This document shows, piece after piece, positions 10,501 to 21,625 of a stretch of DNA of 64,000 nucleotides. Below the pieces are notes generated by a model, which saw nothing but the letters and a program-made list of their open reading frames with translations, did no database searches and was not told the DNA's origin. The number at the start of each line of letters is the position of its first letter. The stretch's first letter is position 1. The position numbers and the translations under genes were made by a program. Source of the DNA: Megalobrama amblycephala (taxonomy: Eukaryota; Chordata; Actinopteri; Cypriniformes; Xenocyprididae); contig NC_063044.1 of NCBI RefSeq assembly GCF_018812025.1, forward strand, positions 69,362,847 to 69,426,846. The letters run 5' to 3'.

Positions 10501-13500
10501 ACATGAGAAATAATATTTACTTCATCAGCTTGTGGAGAAGCTGCTTGTCATAAACATTGAACTTTCTCGTCACCTCCTGTGTTTTATGGTATTTTAGTTC
10601 TGGTATATTAACATTATACCAGTTAAGGAAATACAGGTTTTACTGTAAGTTTAAGTTAAATCCATAATTCCTGAAACGCCACAGCTGTATGTTTTTTTGT
10701 GGTGAAGTTGCACCCTCAGGTGCTGTTTTTATAAAATTTCAATGTAGATGAATAATGAAAGACATTATTATTCTACAGAATATTTTTGTATAATTTATTA
10801 TTTATTATTAATTTCAAACTTCAAACAGACTAATAATCAGATTTAGAAAGATGTGAAGATTTTTTTTTTTTCCTGTAGTGGTTTTTAATGTGGTTTCATC
10901 TGATCTAATGGTGATATTACCTGTATTATTTGATCTAATGGTGATGATATTGACTGTATTATTTGATCTAATTGTGATGATATGAAACTGTATTATTTGA
11001 TCTTCCAGATTTTCCCCATCTTGTTCCTGTGTATGTGTTTGGATCAGTCGGTGTTGTTTTACTGAACTCTGTTGCTCTGATGACTGAACTGATACTGAAA
11101 ACAGGTGAGCAAACACTTCAACATCAGTAATATATCTGTATATAAACCATGAACTTTACAGTAAATACATATTATAATCTAATACAGAATGTTAATCTGA
11201 ACTGTGTGGTAAACTCTCACTGTGAAGCAGTGAGATCAGCTTCATCTTAAAGTTCCCTTTCAGTCAGTCACTTTTGACGTACGTCAGTAGTGACTGACGA
11301 ATTGGGATTTCGCTAGAGAGCCCTATCAGCTTTGAGTGAAACTAAACAAGCCAATGGATTTGGCATGCGATATTTGAATAATGCGCACTGCCCCCGCCAG
11401 GTGGGTATAAATAGGGAAGCGGATGCAATCGCACTCTGTCTTTCGCTTCAGAGCCAACCTGTTGTGTTCCTGCTATTTGACTAAGAGTGACTTCTCAAGC
11501 CTTTGAAGAGCCTTTTTTTCGTCGTGCTGGTGTTAAGGCACCCTACAGCGAAGCCACGAGCTTTCACAAGCTATTATACAGCTTTCAGCTGCTGTTTTCA
11601 CAGCATTGTTTTCTGCCCTGCTGGTTTGCGATTTGGGCCAGTTCCTCTGTGAATGTGACTACCAGGCGATCAGTGTGTACCTGCAATCACATTGCAGCTG
11701 TTTCCTGTGTGCTTCAGCACAAAAGAACAAGAGCTAAAGAGCTAAATGTTTCCACAGATGCCTCTTCCACTGGGTGGGGAGCCACGTATAATGGGCATGC
11801 AGTGTCGGGTCTGTGGACGGGGCCCCAACTGCATTGGCATATCAATTGCCTTGAGTTGCTAGCAGTACGTCTTGCACTGGGCCACTTCAAGGAGCTGTTG
11901 TCAGACAAGACCATTGCGTATATCAACCATCAGGGTGGTCTACGTTCCTGTCGCATGTCGCAACTCGCCCAAGAGGGTAGGGGACCTGCACACATTTTCG
12001 AATCGTGCCTGGAATTCGGGCCCAGTGACTCTCACGTTATCTTTAGACCCTGGTCTGGATATGTGCCCAAGGTTCCTACCACTCCCTTCAGAGATCAGGT
12101 AGTGAACCTACAAGTGCTGCTTTCGGAGGAGGCAGACCCAGCCCTGGCTTTGCTCTTTCCCATCCGTGGTCTGTGCCTGTATGTGGATAGAACGCAAAGC
12201 TTTAGGACCTCAGATCAGCTCTTTGTCGGTTACGGAGACCAGCAGCAGGGAAAGGCTGTCTCCAAGCAGAGGATGGCCCACTGAATAGTGGACATCATCT
12301 CCTTGGCTTATCAGTCCCAAGACATGCCTTCCCCGCTCGGGTTAAGAGCTCACTCCACTAGAGGAATTGCCTCTTCCTGGGCGCTGACGCACGGCGCCTC
12401 GCTGACAGGTATCTATAGAGCTGCGGGCTGGGCGATACCCAACACATTCGCTAGATTCTATAGCCTTCGTGTATAACTGGTATCTTCCAGTGTACTCGCT
12501 TCCAGTAGCCGGTAACACGAAGAAACCCGTTCTAGTGTTGGCTTGCTATGCCACTCCCGCCCCCTGGGCCAGATACGTGCATCCATTGCTCCAGTAGAGT
12601 TCCCCGCTTGGTGAATCCTGTCGAGTTCCTCCGCCTCCCCTTGCGGCTCGGACATTGAGAAGTGTCTGATGCCAGGCCAAACGTCCGTCTCCAACATTGA
12701 TGTCTGTGCCATATGTTGTGACCCCTCCACCTGACTGGTCCCATATGTGTATTGTCCACGGTCAAACTCCCTACGGTGAGCCAGTGTCTTTCCCTTAGCA
12801 GATCCACCTCTGCTGTCACCTGTCAGATGAGTCTAGGCTGGAGCCATCCCACGGACTCCACATATTTCCACGTAATTCCTCTCCTGCAGGGTAGATTGTG
12901 GCCTCTGCAGTGTCCCCTATGGGTTTGCTTCCCCAGTATTGTTTAAGTCTTACTGTAGTAGAACATCATTAGACTCTCTCAGTGTAAGCCCCCTTTTCTG
13001 CCCACCAGGTGCGCCGGGTGGCTGGAGCTTACGCTGGGCGCTGGAAGGGGTCAGTAACTGTGGCGTTTTATTTGGGATCCCAATTCGTTAGTCACTACTG
13101 ACGTACGTGATCAACTGAAAGAGAACGTCTCAGTTACGTATGTAACCCTCATTCCCCGAAAGAGGGAACAGAGATGTACGTCCCGTCGGCACAGTTCCTG
13201 TGCCTTCGCTGTAGTGCAGACTCTAGGTTGTCTCCTCAGCAAAAAACAGAGTGCGATTACATCCGCTTCACTATTTATACCCACCTGGTGGGGGCAGTGC
13301 GCATTATCGTAAATATCGCACACCAATTCCATTGGTTTGTTTAGTTTCAATCAAAGCTGATAGGGCTCTCTAACGATATCCCAATTCGTCGGTCACTACT
13401 GTCTCCATTCCCTCCTTCAGGGAACGAGGGTTACATACGTAACCAAGACATTATTACTCTTATTTCCATTCACATATTGTATGAAAGCCCAATGATGCCC

Positions 13501-13851
13501 TCTGGAGGTATCTTTATGTATATGCATTTTTTATTATTGTCTGGACAAGTCAAGACATGTCTGTATCAGTATTAAGTATATAGGAAAACTGACTTGTTCT
13601 TTGTGCCAGATATTGGACTGCATGTTTGTTGTTCCTGTGAGTGAATAAACAATCATTGTTTTACATTCTAAGCTGTTCAACTTAAATAATTTGTACATTT
13701 TGTTATTGTCAATTTTGAACTGTACTAGTTTAAATAATATTTTGAACAATATGTATAATTTTATTTACTGTTACTACTGCTGTGTATAATGTTGATTTTC
13801 TTCTTGCCTTTTGTAATACTGTTTATATCAGCAAACTTATATTGTATTGTA

Positions 13852-13887
<36 letters not shown>

Positions 13888-16800
13888 GACTGTAGCCTCA
13901 GGGGCTTCAGGACATCCTCAGCCACACCAAGCACTGTATCCTCACACTCTAGTGGCATCCCCAGCACCTCATCCAGTTCCATCTCATGCCCTTCCAGCTC
14001 AGGCAGCAATCTATAAACCTCAAGCGCAGACTCCCAGACTAGAGATATTCTGCCTATGGTGTTCCAAAACCCGTCATACCAACCTTTGAAACGGCGTGAG
14101 AGTAACTTTGCACTGCTCAAAATGGCATTGGTCAATCTAATGAATAGCCAACAGCACTTAAGTGAACAGTAGGTCACTTAAAGCTTCCCAGTGCTTTTCA
14201 GCTTGCCAAGGTGTATATGCACGATCCCCGGCTGTACACAGCTATAGCAAGCACTGCAAAATAAATATGGTCAACCACGCCAGCTAGTCCCATATGAGTT
14301 AGGTGCCATACTGAATGCTCCTGCTGTAAAGTTTGGAGATGCTGAAGCTTTTGATGACCTATCCATCCATTCATTGGTAGGGATGCTCAAAACACTAGAG
14401 TTTCAACCGTATTGTCCTTATTGCAATAATAAGGACCATTTCCTGAACTCTTGCTCTAAATTTAAGTTACTAACCACAGAGCAAATAATGAATTGGATAA
14501 TGGAAGGAAAACAGGGTTGTAAATGTGGAAAGGCACATGCTACAGACCACTGCACTCTGAAGCGGGGATGCAAGACTTGCAAAGAGCTGCACCTTACCAT
14601 TCTCCATGAAGCAGCCTTGCAAACACAAAAGAGTGATCTTCTGGTCAATGTTTCCCCTTCCCAGGTGTGCTTAGATCATCCCAATCGATCTCCAAAGGTG
14701 ATGCTAATGGTAGTCAAGGATCTACTCCATCACAGAGATAAAGCCATGGAGACGTATGCAGTGTTAGACGATGGCTCTGAGCATAGCATAATACTTCCAC
14801 AGACTGTGGAACAGTTAAACCTTACCACAGTGTATGAAACACTCAGCCTACGTACAATACGTCAGGATGTACTTCACTTAAATGGACCATCTGTTTTCCT
14901 CTTTGTGTCAACTTTAAACAGACAAACTAAGAAGTTCCAGATTAATCATGCCTTCACTGCAGAGAATCTGAGACTGTCTGAACACTATCCAGTAGCTGCT
15001 CTCCAACGCATATATGCCCATATCCGGTCCTTACCATTGCCACAGATTGAGCGAAAACAACCCTTGATGTCAGACATGCCTCACATACTCTTGCCAGTCC
15101 AGCCCATACGAATGAGACCTCCTAATGCACCCATAGCTGTTCACATTAGATTCGGTTGGACTGTCCAAGGCCCTGTTGGGTATAGCCTGCTCCTTGTGAC
15201 CAATAATGTCTGAACACCTCTATATATACTCAGAATGCTGAGCTTCTTAAGAATGTTGAGGTAGATTGACACTCTACCTTACATTAACGAAACAACAGCC
15301 ACTTGTTTCAAACAGGACCAGCACACTCTCACACTACTCAAATCCCACACTACTAGAGTAGAGGTAGACTGCATTCTACAATATACCACTTCTTTGCTCA
15401 GAGGTCCGAACGCTAACACCCTTAAAGCCCCAAAGGAAACAGTACTGGCATCCCTCCGCAGCACTGAACAGAGACTTGCCAAAGACCCAAACTTCTCTGA
15501 GGCTGGCTATGTGAAAGAAATCTCCCCTCAGGAAGCTGAGAAGTCCACTGAATCCTGGTACATTCCACACCGTATGGTGAAACACAATGGCAAAAAAAGG
15601 GTTGTGTTTAACTGTTCTTTCCAATATCAGTGTCAGTCATTAAATGAACACCTTATTCGTGGTCCGATACTTGGTCCATCTATTCTTGGAGTTCTGCTTC
15701 GGTTCAGACAGCACACCGTTGCTGTGAGCGGAGATGTGAAAGGTATGTTTCACCAAGTTCACCAAAAAATAGGACGACGAACTGAAAAGAGATGGGGAAT
15801 AGTCTTCAATTGTATGACCACCTGTTGCCTCCATCTGGATCTACTTGAGAGTTTCAACACTGATGCCTTCTTGATGTCTTTATGGAGATATATAGCTAGA
15901 AGGGGCAAGCCTGTTCTCATTGAAGTGGAAGGCATCATGAATGCTAAGCCTTTAGGCTATGTATCATCCGATATCGCAGACCCAGACCTAATCACACCTA
16001 ACATCTTGCTCATGGGTCACCATGACTCCTCTCTCCCACAGTTAATGTATGACTTAAGCAATCTTTTGGGAACCAGGAGGTGGAGGCATAGTCAAATACT
16101 TGCAGACTAATTTTGGGCTAGATTTATTAATTACTACCTGCCAAGTCTCTAGGAAAGACAATGGCAAAGGGACAATGACAAACTCAGGATTGACCAAGTA
16201 GTGCTCATCATGGACCCGCAACTTCCACGAGCCCTCTGGCTAGTGGGCAATGTGACCCGTACCTTCTCTGGACAAGATGGATGAATAAGGACAGTTGCGG
16301 TTCAGGTTCAAGAACTTATGTTAGACTGGTGGCCCAGTTGATCCCACTTCCCAAGCTCGTGGATGATGACAACTTCAATCCTGCCACTTAGGTAGGGCTT
16401 TCTACCATGTTCAAATGTTCAGAGTAACATTTGAGGGCAGCTGTGTATGAAAGCCCAACGATGCCCCCTAGAGGTATCTTTATGTATATACATTTTTATT
16501 ATTAAGTTAACATTTTACATTCTAAGCTGTTCAACTTAGATATTTTGTACATTTTTTATTGTCATTTGTGAACTGTACTAGTTCAAATAATAATTTGAAT
16601 AATATGTATAATTTTATTTACGACTGCTGTTTATAATGTTATTTTTTTCATGCCTTTTGTAATACTGTTTATATCAGCAAACTAATATTGTATTTTGTTT
16701 TCTCTGTTCATTATAGACCACACATACCCCTATTGGTGAATGCCTGTAATACTTCAAACATGCAGCTATAATTCTAATAAAATACTTTAAATGGGACCTT

Positions 16801-18408
16801 TCCTCTCGCTCCAGTTTCTCTAACTGGAAACTCCTACCACCATTTCTACTAGTGTCTAAACGAACCATATATTAATTTACCATATATTAATCTAGTGTCT
16901 AAACGAACCATACATATATTAATTTGGAGCAATCATAAGCCTTATAATCAGCTGTTCATGCTGTAAATAAAATCTGTTGTTTATTTTCATCCTCAGTTTA
17001 TGGTGAAGGTGCAGTTGGAGATCTGAGGGTAGTCGTCTTTTCTTCTGAGTTCATCTTCACTTTAATTCTGATGGTTTTACTGGTATTTGAACCCTGTGAG
17101 TATAACCTGCTCTTAAAGACAATTAAATGATTTACATTCACTTCAGCTGTTTTGATGCCTCTTATATTTGTTTAAGGGATTTTCATTTAAAAATATGACT
17201 ACATATGTGACCAATCATCTGTCTTTTCAGGGATTAAATGATCAGTTTTGTGTTTTGATGATTGAATCTCACATGTGTGTTTATTGACTGTGATCTTCAG
17301 TCTAATTCACTGACAGCTGCTCACAGTTTACCGCAGAAAAACACTCAATATATTACTCATTCACAACCAGCATTTTACTGCTATTTATTGCGGTCTTTGA
17401 GGGCATCATTTTCATAAAGATATTTCTGCTGTTTTTATAATGATTGTGACTAATTGACTCATTCTAAACTGAATTAAACTGAAGCACTCGATCTTCAACA
17501 CTCACTGAACACAATTCAATTCATTCAGATGTATCTAGACTGAATATTTAGGGCCAGAGCACTCATGGTGTGAGTAACCTATTGGAATTGCTCCGTTTAT
17601 TACTGAAGGTTTATTTTTCTTTGTTTAAACTAGGACTCATCTATTATCAGATGTTTTTTGAATCTGAATAATCCTGTAAATCTCTTTTCCTCCTCTGTCT
17701 CTGACTCACAGGGATCACACCATGTCTGGAGTCATGTCAGGTTAGTGTCATATTTAATGTAAATCAGATTTTATTAATTCACCTGCAGTATCACTTGATG
17801 TTAAAGGTGCACTCAGTGATTTATGTTCATGTTTCTCTGACTGAAGTCTATCTGAAACATCGCGTGTGTTTAAACGGTAATATATCATTCTGTCAACATA
17901 GGATCTCGAGGCCACGACATGAGGATGTTGTTACCTTGAAAAATGATCTTGTGGCCATGACAAAACTAAGTGAACTGAACATGTCCCCTCCCACAGCTTA
18001 CTGACTCTAATACCTGAAATATCTGTAACACCACATCCTGATCATCTGACAAACAGTCCCACAAGTACTACAGTATGTTATATACTAGAATTATACTAAA
18101 GTTATCGGCAGCAGGTCATGTGATTTTGAAACATTTCCTTCAGTTTAAAAGAGAAAGTGCTTCTATGTGGTAAAACTGTTAAAATGAGGAGACTCCATGA
18201 GCAGGACTGAGAAACACTTCTGTGATACTGTTGAAAACACGTGTTAAAACATGTCTTATTCTGAACCCAGAATGCAGCAGCTTCTGATGAAACTCCAGCC
18301 GCTGGATCAAACCAGAACCAGAACACAGCAGAATCACTGGAGATGAATCCTGTACTGAATGAACAAAACCAAGAGACTCAGCTGGATTCAGTGGTTTCAC
18401 AAACATGA
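7521..18408 (+). CDS. Multi-pass membrane protein gene (3' eight exons)
   Basis: Eight exons splice with GT/AG borders: 7521-7655, 8701-8784, 9060-9158, 9306-9386, 11009-11104, 16997-17095, 17712-17740 and 18271-18408 (stop TGA at 18406). All junctions up to exon 7 are phase 1; the last is phase 0. The product in the window is about 252 residues. Each of the first six exons encodes one hydrophobic span, for example LPSLQFILLFYAFG, IIIAVLPLFLTV, LTLMLLVNAIMVCFYIIAL, CMIAFLQLLWTVINF, VPVYVFGSVGVVLLNSVAL and FIFTLILMVLLVFEP, separated by short charged loops. The last exon is polar and rich in Asn, Gln and Glu. Start codon and 5' exons were not found. I do not recognise the family and assign no function. 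The 5.9-kb intron between exons 5 and 6 holds two retroelements. Confidence 0.72.
7656..8700 (+). other. Intron 1 of the membrane-protein gene
   Basis: This AT-rich intron starts GTGAGT after 7655 and ends TTTTCAG at 8700. It contains a short tandem near-repeat of the phrase TGAATCTCATTATTATT (about 8590-8690), just upstream of the acceptor. No gene or transposon was recognised. Confidence 0.6.
9505..10660. mobile_element. Palindromic non-autonomous element, copy 2 (reversed)
   Basis: The core (about 9585-10515) is the reverse complement of the centre and inner arms of the element at 5886-7389, including the GCATTTCAAATGCA block, the homopolymer (here 15-16 A near 9884-9899) and the CATGATGGTGG arm. 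Outside the core a further inverted pair, ACAGTAAAAACCTG near 9510 and CAGGTTTTACTGTAAG near 10635, frames it. This suggests that copy 2 has a different outer end or sits inside another palindromic element. It occupies the intron between exons 4 and 5 of the membrane-protein gene. Confidence 0.65.
11251..13452 (+). mobile_element. DIRS-like retrotransposon B (internally deleted)
   Basis: The inverted ends are clear: about 11291-11457 and 13215-13405 match in opposite orientation. Each carries an inward-facing TATAAATA (11405-11412 and inverted at 13272-13279) and the CACTGCCCCC / GGGGGCAGTG phrase. The right end has the extra hairpin-arm pair seen in element A (about 13118-13190 against 13400-13452, with GTTACGTATGTAAC). 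Gag, reverse transcriptase and the first half of the recombinase are absent. The element lies in sense orientation in the long intron of the membrane-protein gene. Confidence 0.85.
11487..12476 (+). pseudogene. Fused RNase H / tyrosine recombinase remnant (B)
   Basis: One frame runs from RNase H (STDASSTGWGA with the first Asp near 11756, INCLELLAVRLALG with the Glu, then YINHQGGLRS) directly into the recombinase at about 11970-12010 (ESCLEFGPSDSHVIF). The fusion shows that a deletion removed the intervening linker and the recombinase N-terminus. A TGA at 12282-12284 interrupts the frame where a Trp codon is expected. The frame then resumes with the H-x-x-R box HSTRG (about 12351-12365) and the Tyr in FARFY (near 12462). 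Catalytic His, second Arg and Tyr are intact here, unlike in copy A. Confidence 0.85.
13478..13854 (+). repeat. BEL/Pao 5' LTR (truncated by TA repeat)
   Basis: The sequence is collinear with the 3' LTR from TGTATGAAAGCCC to ATCAGCAAACTTATATTGTA. It carries about 130 bp (13520-13655) that the 3' LTR lacks. Its distal end is missing: a TA microsatellite begins at about 13855 exactly where the LTR should continue. Confidence 0.8.
13855..13884. repeat. (TA)n microsatellite
   Basis: About 15 TA units separate the truncated 5' LTR from the internal region of the BEL/Pao element. The repeat may have expanded from the TATATTGTA context of the LTR. Confidence 0.9.
14374..15213 (+). pseudogene. BEL/Pao gag zinc finger and protease fragment
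   Basis: The frame starts inside gag. A cysteine-histidine cluster (CPYCNNKDHFLNSC, then GCKCGKAHATDHC and GCKTCKELH) is the nucleic-acid-binding region usual for Pao gag. The retropepsin-like active site follows as AVLDDGSEHSIIL (about 14758-14796), the Pao form of the D-[ST]-G protease motif. The frame closes at 15213, before the polymerase. Upstream DNA (13886-14373) is gag-like but broken by stops. No function is expected to remain. Confidence 0.82.
15394..16110 (+). pseudogene. BEL/Pao reverse transcriptase-integrase fusion remnant
   Basis: The first part encodes the fingers and start of the palm of a Pao reverse transcriptase: WYIPHRMVKHNGKKRVVFNC, LGPSILGVLLRFRQH and the first catalytic Asp in VSGDVKGMFHQV. 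The frame then passes within about 40 residues into the end of the integrase region (VEGIMNAKPLGYVSSDIADP, ITPNILLMG, RRWRHSQILAD). The YxDD box, RNase H and integrase catalytic core are absent, so a large deletion joined the two parts. Downstream to about 16390 the tail is still recognisable (DPQLPRALWLVGNVTRTF) but has stops. Confidence 0.85.
16444..16870 (+). repeat. BEL/Pao 3' LTR
   Basis: It is collinear with the 5' LTR (TGTATGAAAGCCC, TTTACATTCTAAGCTG, TTTTGTAATACTGTTTATAT) but lacks the 130-bp block present upstream. It continues beyond the point where the 5' copy is cut off. AATAAAATAC near 16776 is a candidate polyadenylation signal. Confidence 0.78.
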
Positions 18409-20394
18409 TCAACAATCAGACAAAAACACTCCTGAAACAGTGATTTAAGAGTTCAATATCATTCTTCATTTGTTAATGAAACAGGATGTTTAACACTCAT
18501 CACACTTGTTCTTTGTATTCATGTAATAGTGATTTGCTTTTATAACTATTTCTAGCTGTAAACCAACTTCAACAGTACAAATTGAAACTGAGACTCTTCA
18601 AGATCAACAGAATGAAAAATCAGTGTTATATTTTTTATTGTAAGAATCGATTGAGGTTTGAGTCTCAGTTCAGGATCAGGATGTCAGTAAATGTTCAGTT
18701 CAGGGTCTCTTACACCCTTGAGAATCACTGAGATTGAATATTCAAACCTTCAGATGGCAGCTCAGATCCTTCATGTAATATCAAAACTCCTCTGAGTTTT
18801 TGTTACCTACCTCTTCCTCTTGTACTTCCTCTGCTCATGATCAGCCATTCTCCTCCATAATACTGAGTCTGTAAATCAGATCAAGAAATTAATACATTTA
18901 TAACTCTAAATTGTATTGTAATTTCTAGACGGCAATAAAAACATTAGATTCTTTATGTGAAAAAGAAAATAAGAGGTTTGGCTAAATGTCCACCTATTGT
19001 TTGCATTTATAGCAGAGATTGTCTTATTATAGGGAGATGAGAGGGTCTGTATCTCTTAGCATTGGAGAAAGTGTAACGGCTAACATGGATCACGTGCGGC
19101 ACCTCTCTGCCTATAATGTAACGTCAGTGCCCACCAATCAAAGTTTTATGACAGTCAAGTACAGTTTACAATAATCAGTTTCTTGTGAATAAATGTTCTA
19201 TATTTGGTGTTATATCACTAGTAAATGTAGAGTAGGACTGCATTGTTTGTGGAATGTGCTATACTTAAGAGTACACTAAAAACTTATTTGTAATTTAATT
19301 GTTGAAAAGGCCCAGTATTTTCCATACTGTTTTCTGATTTGATGTTGATATGTGATTGACAGTTTAGTTTGGCCCGCCCATAAGAAGGATGACATTTTAG
19401 TTCTTACAGCTCTGTCAACTGCTCTCTATAAAGTTGCTTTCATTGGGTGTGCATTCGAAAAAGAAGTGTGTTGTTTATATCATGCTTGTATGATTCTAAC
19501 ATCTTGTTTCTTGTCTTTAGTGTGAGAATTTGAGTTTTAAGCTGTTTAAGCGAGTCCAGAGCAAATCCAGCCGTCTATAGTTTTTTGTATGTAATACTGC
19601 AAGTTTGTGTATTACATTATGATTATTTAAATTATATTAATTTGTTTACCAGCATATAGGGTTTTTGCTTGTGTATAAACCTCTTAGTCAGTATTTTATG
19701 GCATGTTTTTGACTGTTGTTTCTGCTTATGCACAGTAATGCACCATTAGAAAATGGAGATCTGTCTAATCGTCTTATTTAAATGTTTACTGCTGTTGATC
19801 TTATGTATAGTGTATTTATTTCAGTTGTGATTTATTATGTATATGTATTTGTTTAGACACCCCACATGTGCCATATGTATGTGAGAGCGTGCATAATAAA
19901 TGGAGCATCAGTTGAGTACCAACCTCTGGCTTTGTCCGTTCTTACCGACACCCCCTGGTGATCACAAACCAAAACAACAATTCCAGTGCAGTTCTTTAAA
20001 AACGATTCAATATGGTCCTTTGAGCCAGATTGTGCGTGATTGCCCTGGAATAAGATATCCAGAGCCAGTGAAATGACAGTCTGATCCTGATATCCACAGC
20101 AGACGGGTACCAAGGTCCCCACATCACTTGGTGGATTACTAGGTAAAATACAAAGGCTTCCAGCACACATACCCTCCTGTTTCCAGACTGCAACTCGCAC
20201 ACCACCACAGAGAGTCAGAAATGCAAGGTGCACTTAATCAGTCAGAGGGAGCTGCCGAGATGACACCCCTCACCTGATGGCAGGAGTTGGAGCAAGAGAA
20301 GAAAATTACTGGAGAACCATATGCAGGCAGAGAAGAGAATCAGCAACTGCATCAAACCATTAGATTATGAGATATAGGATAAAAAATGGTTGAA
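18409..20394. other. Non-coding DNA 3' of the membrane-protein gene
   Basis: The first few hundred bases are presumably the 3' UTR of the upstream gene, although no canonical polyadenylation signal is obvious. From about 19350 to 20390 the sequence has the look of old LTR retroelement DNA: a long U3-like region and GTACCAACCTCTGGCTTTGT followed by CCCCCTGGTGATCACAAAC, which resembles an LTR end and primer-binding region. No internal coding region accompanies it, so this reading is tentative. Confidence 0.35.
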
Positions 20395-20745
20395 ACAGCC
20401 TCAGTTCAGAGTCCCGTTCCTCTGCCCCGTACCAAATCAGTTGCTTCTTGTGGTTCCACGTACGCGTTTAAAATGTAAAGGTGATCGGGCGTTTTCTGTT
20501 GCAGCTCCTAGGCTTTGGAATGACCTTCCTCTGTCTCTAAAAACTTGTCCTTCATTGGGTGTTTTTCAGAGTGCGCTTAAAACTTATTTGTTTTCTCTAG
20601 CATTTGACAATGCTTTGTAAGTGTTTATGTCATATGTCTGTTTTTTGTTTTTTATGTTTCTCTTTTATACTTTGTGTACAGCACTTTGGTTCCACTTGTG
20701 GTGTTGAAAGTGCTTTATAAATAAAGTTGAGTTGAGTTGAGTACA
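20395..20745 (+). mobile_element. 5'-truncated LINE, 3' end (L2/Rex-type)
   Basis: The open frame ending at 20620 encodes the extreme C-terminus of a non-LTR retrotransposon ORF2, with GDRAFSVAAPRLWNDLPLSL and LKTYLFSLAF. A 3' UTR follows with the characteristic TACAGCACTTTGG and TGCTTTATAAATAAAG, and a (TTGAG)3 tail ends at 20741. Only the last few hundred bases of the element are present, the usual result of incomplete reverse transcription. Confidence 0.85.
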
Positions 20746-20940
20746 ATCTATAAAGAGGGAAAACATAAATATTAAAAAGCAGAGGGCCCAAAATTGATCC
20801 CTGAGGCACTCCAGATTGAATAACTTTAACCTCAGATCTAAATCCACCCATGGCAACAAACTTCTTCCGATCATTGAGGTAGGACTTAAACCGATTTAGA
20901 ACAGTATCAGAAACACCAAAAACAATTTCACAGTCCAAAA
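20746..20940 (-). pseudogene. LINE reverse transcriptase fragment
   Basis: On the minus strand this stretch encodes a palm fragment of a non-LTR reverse transcriptase, with SGVPQGSILGPLLFNIYV (motif B) preceded by FKSYLNDRKKFV. Both sides are cut: the 3' side ends in the tail of the opposing LINE at 20745, and the 5' side runs into LTR-like DNA near 20940. Motif C is missing, so the fragment is dead. Confidence 0.8.
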
Positions 20941-21625
20941 ACAATGAACACAGTCCATACAGGGTGAGGCACAATGACAAGCACGCTGAGGGAACGGCCA
21001 CTGAGATCAGCCCAGGTTGTAAACAGGCCGGTGAGCATTGGCAGGTGTGCAGCATGAGGCCCAAAGATGTAGCGGGAGCCAGACAGGATCAAACAGCACA
21101 CATAGTTAGATTCACGAGACACAATCAGGCACTGAACCGGCCTTGCTGCTTGGCAGGGAGAGAGAGCAGCCACAGGGATGCTCAGCCTGCAGGACAGGGC
21201 AGGGGGAGACCAGAGACACAGAACCAGGACTTGACATGACAGGTGGTTAGATGGTTTGGAACAAGGAATGACAACAAGGACAAAATGGATACAAGAAACT
21301 CCTACAAAAATGCTATGAGCTTAGGTGAACAAAAGAGTAGTATACAGGCATGAGGTTTAACGAACTGGCAAAGACATGAAGGAAAGAGTGCACAATATAA
21401 AAGAGGCAAAGAACGTGAGGAACAGGTGACAACACTCATAACAAACGAGGACTGAACAATGACTAAACAAGAGGGCGTGGTGACAGCAAACAAGGAGGTG
21501 GGAACAGAGGAGCACATGGCAAACACAGACAAAGCCATGTGCTCAGACACAACATAAACAAAGACACATTAAACAAAGACAAAACAAACAAGGCTGTCAG
21601 GGCAAAACGCTGACAAGGTGGCCTA
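20941..21625 (-). mobile_element. LTR-like fragment, reversed
   Basis: Read on the minus strand, the block begins TGTCAGCGTTTTGCCCTGAC (about 21616 downward), contains the TATA-like CTTTTATATTGTGC (about 21392-21405) and is rich in CCTG/TTGTT phrases, as in fish Gypsy LTRs and leaders. No paired LTR or coding region is present. It may be a solo LTR plus leader; the family is not assigned. Confidence 0.4.

Larger units (their letters stand above)
13478..16870 (+). mobile_element. BEL/Pao LTR retrotransposon, internally deleted
   Basis: Related LTRs starting TGTATGAAAGCCCA stand at 13478 and 16444 in direct orientation. Between them are gag with a zinc finger, an aspartic protease, the start of reverse transcriptase and the C-terminal integrase region, in BEL/Pao order. 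Most of the polymerase, RNase H and integrase core is missing. The left flank CATAT recurs near the right end (about 16869-16873), a candidate 5-bp target duplication. The right border is uncertain because the terminal phrase GTGTCTAAACGAACCATA is locally duplicated (about 16851-16915). Confidence 0.85.

Noticed and set aside
13789..14016. Serine-rich forward frame after a TA repeat
   Set aside because: It begins in an LTR and runs through a microsatellite into decayed gag DNA. The alternating Ile-Tyr comes from the TA repeat.
19853..20233. 126-residue minus-strand frame
   Set aside because: No motif, no splice context and no counterpart. It overlaps DNA that looks like old LTR sequence.
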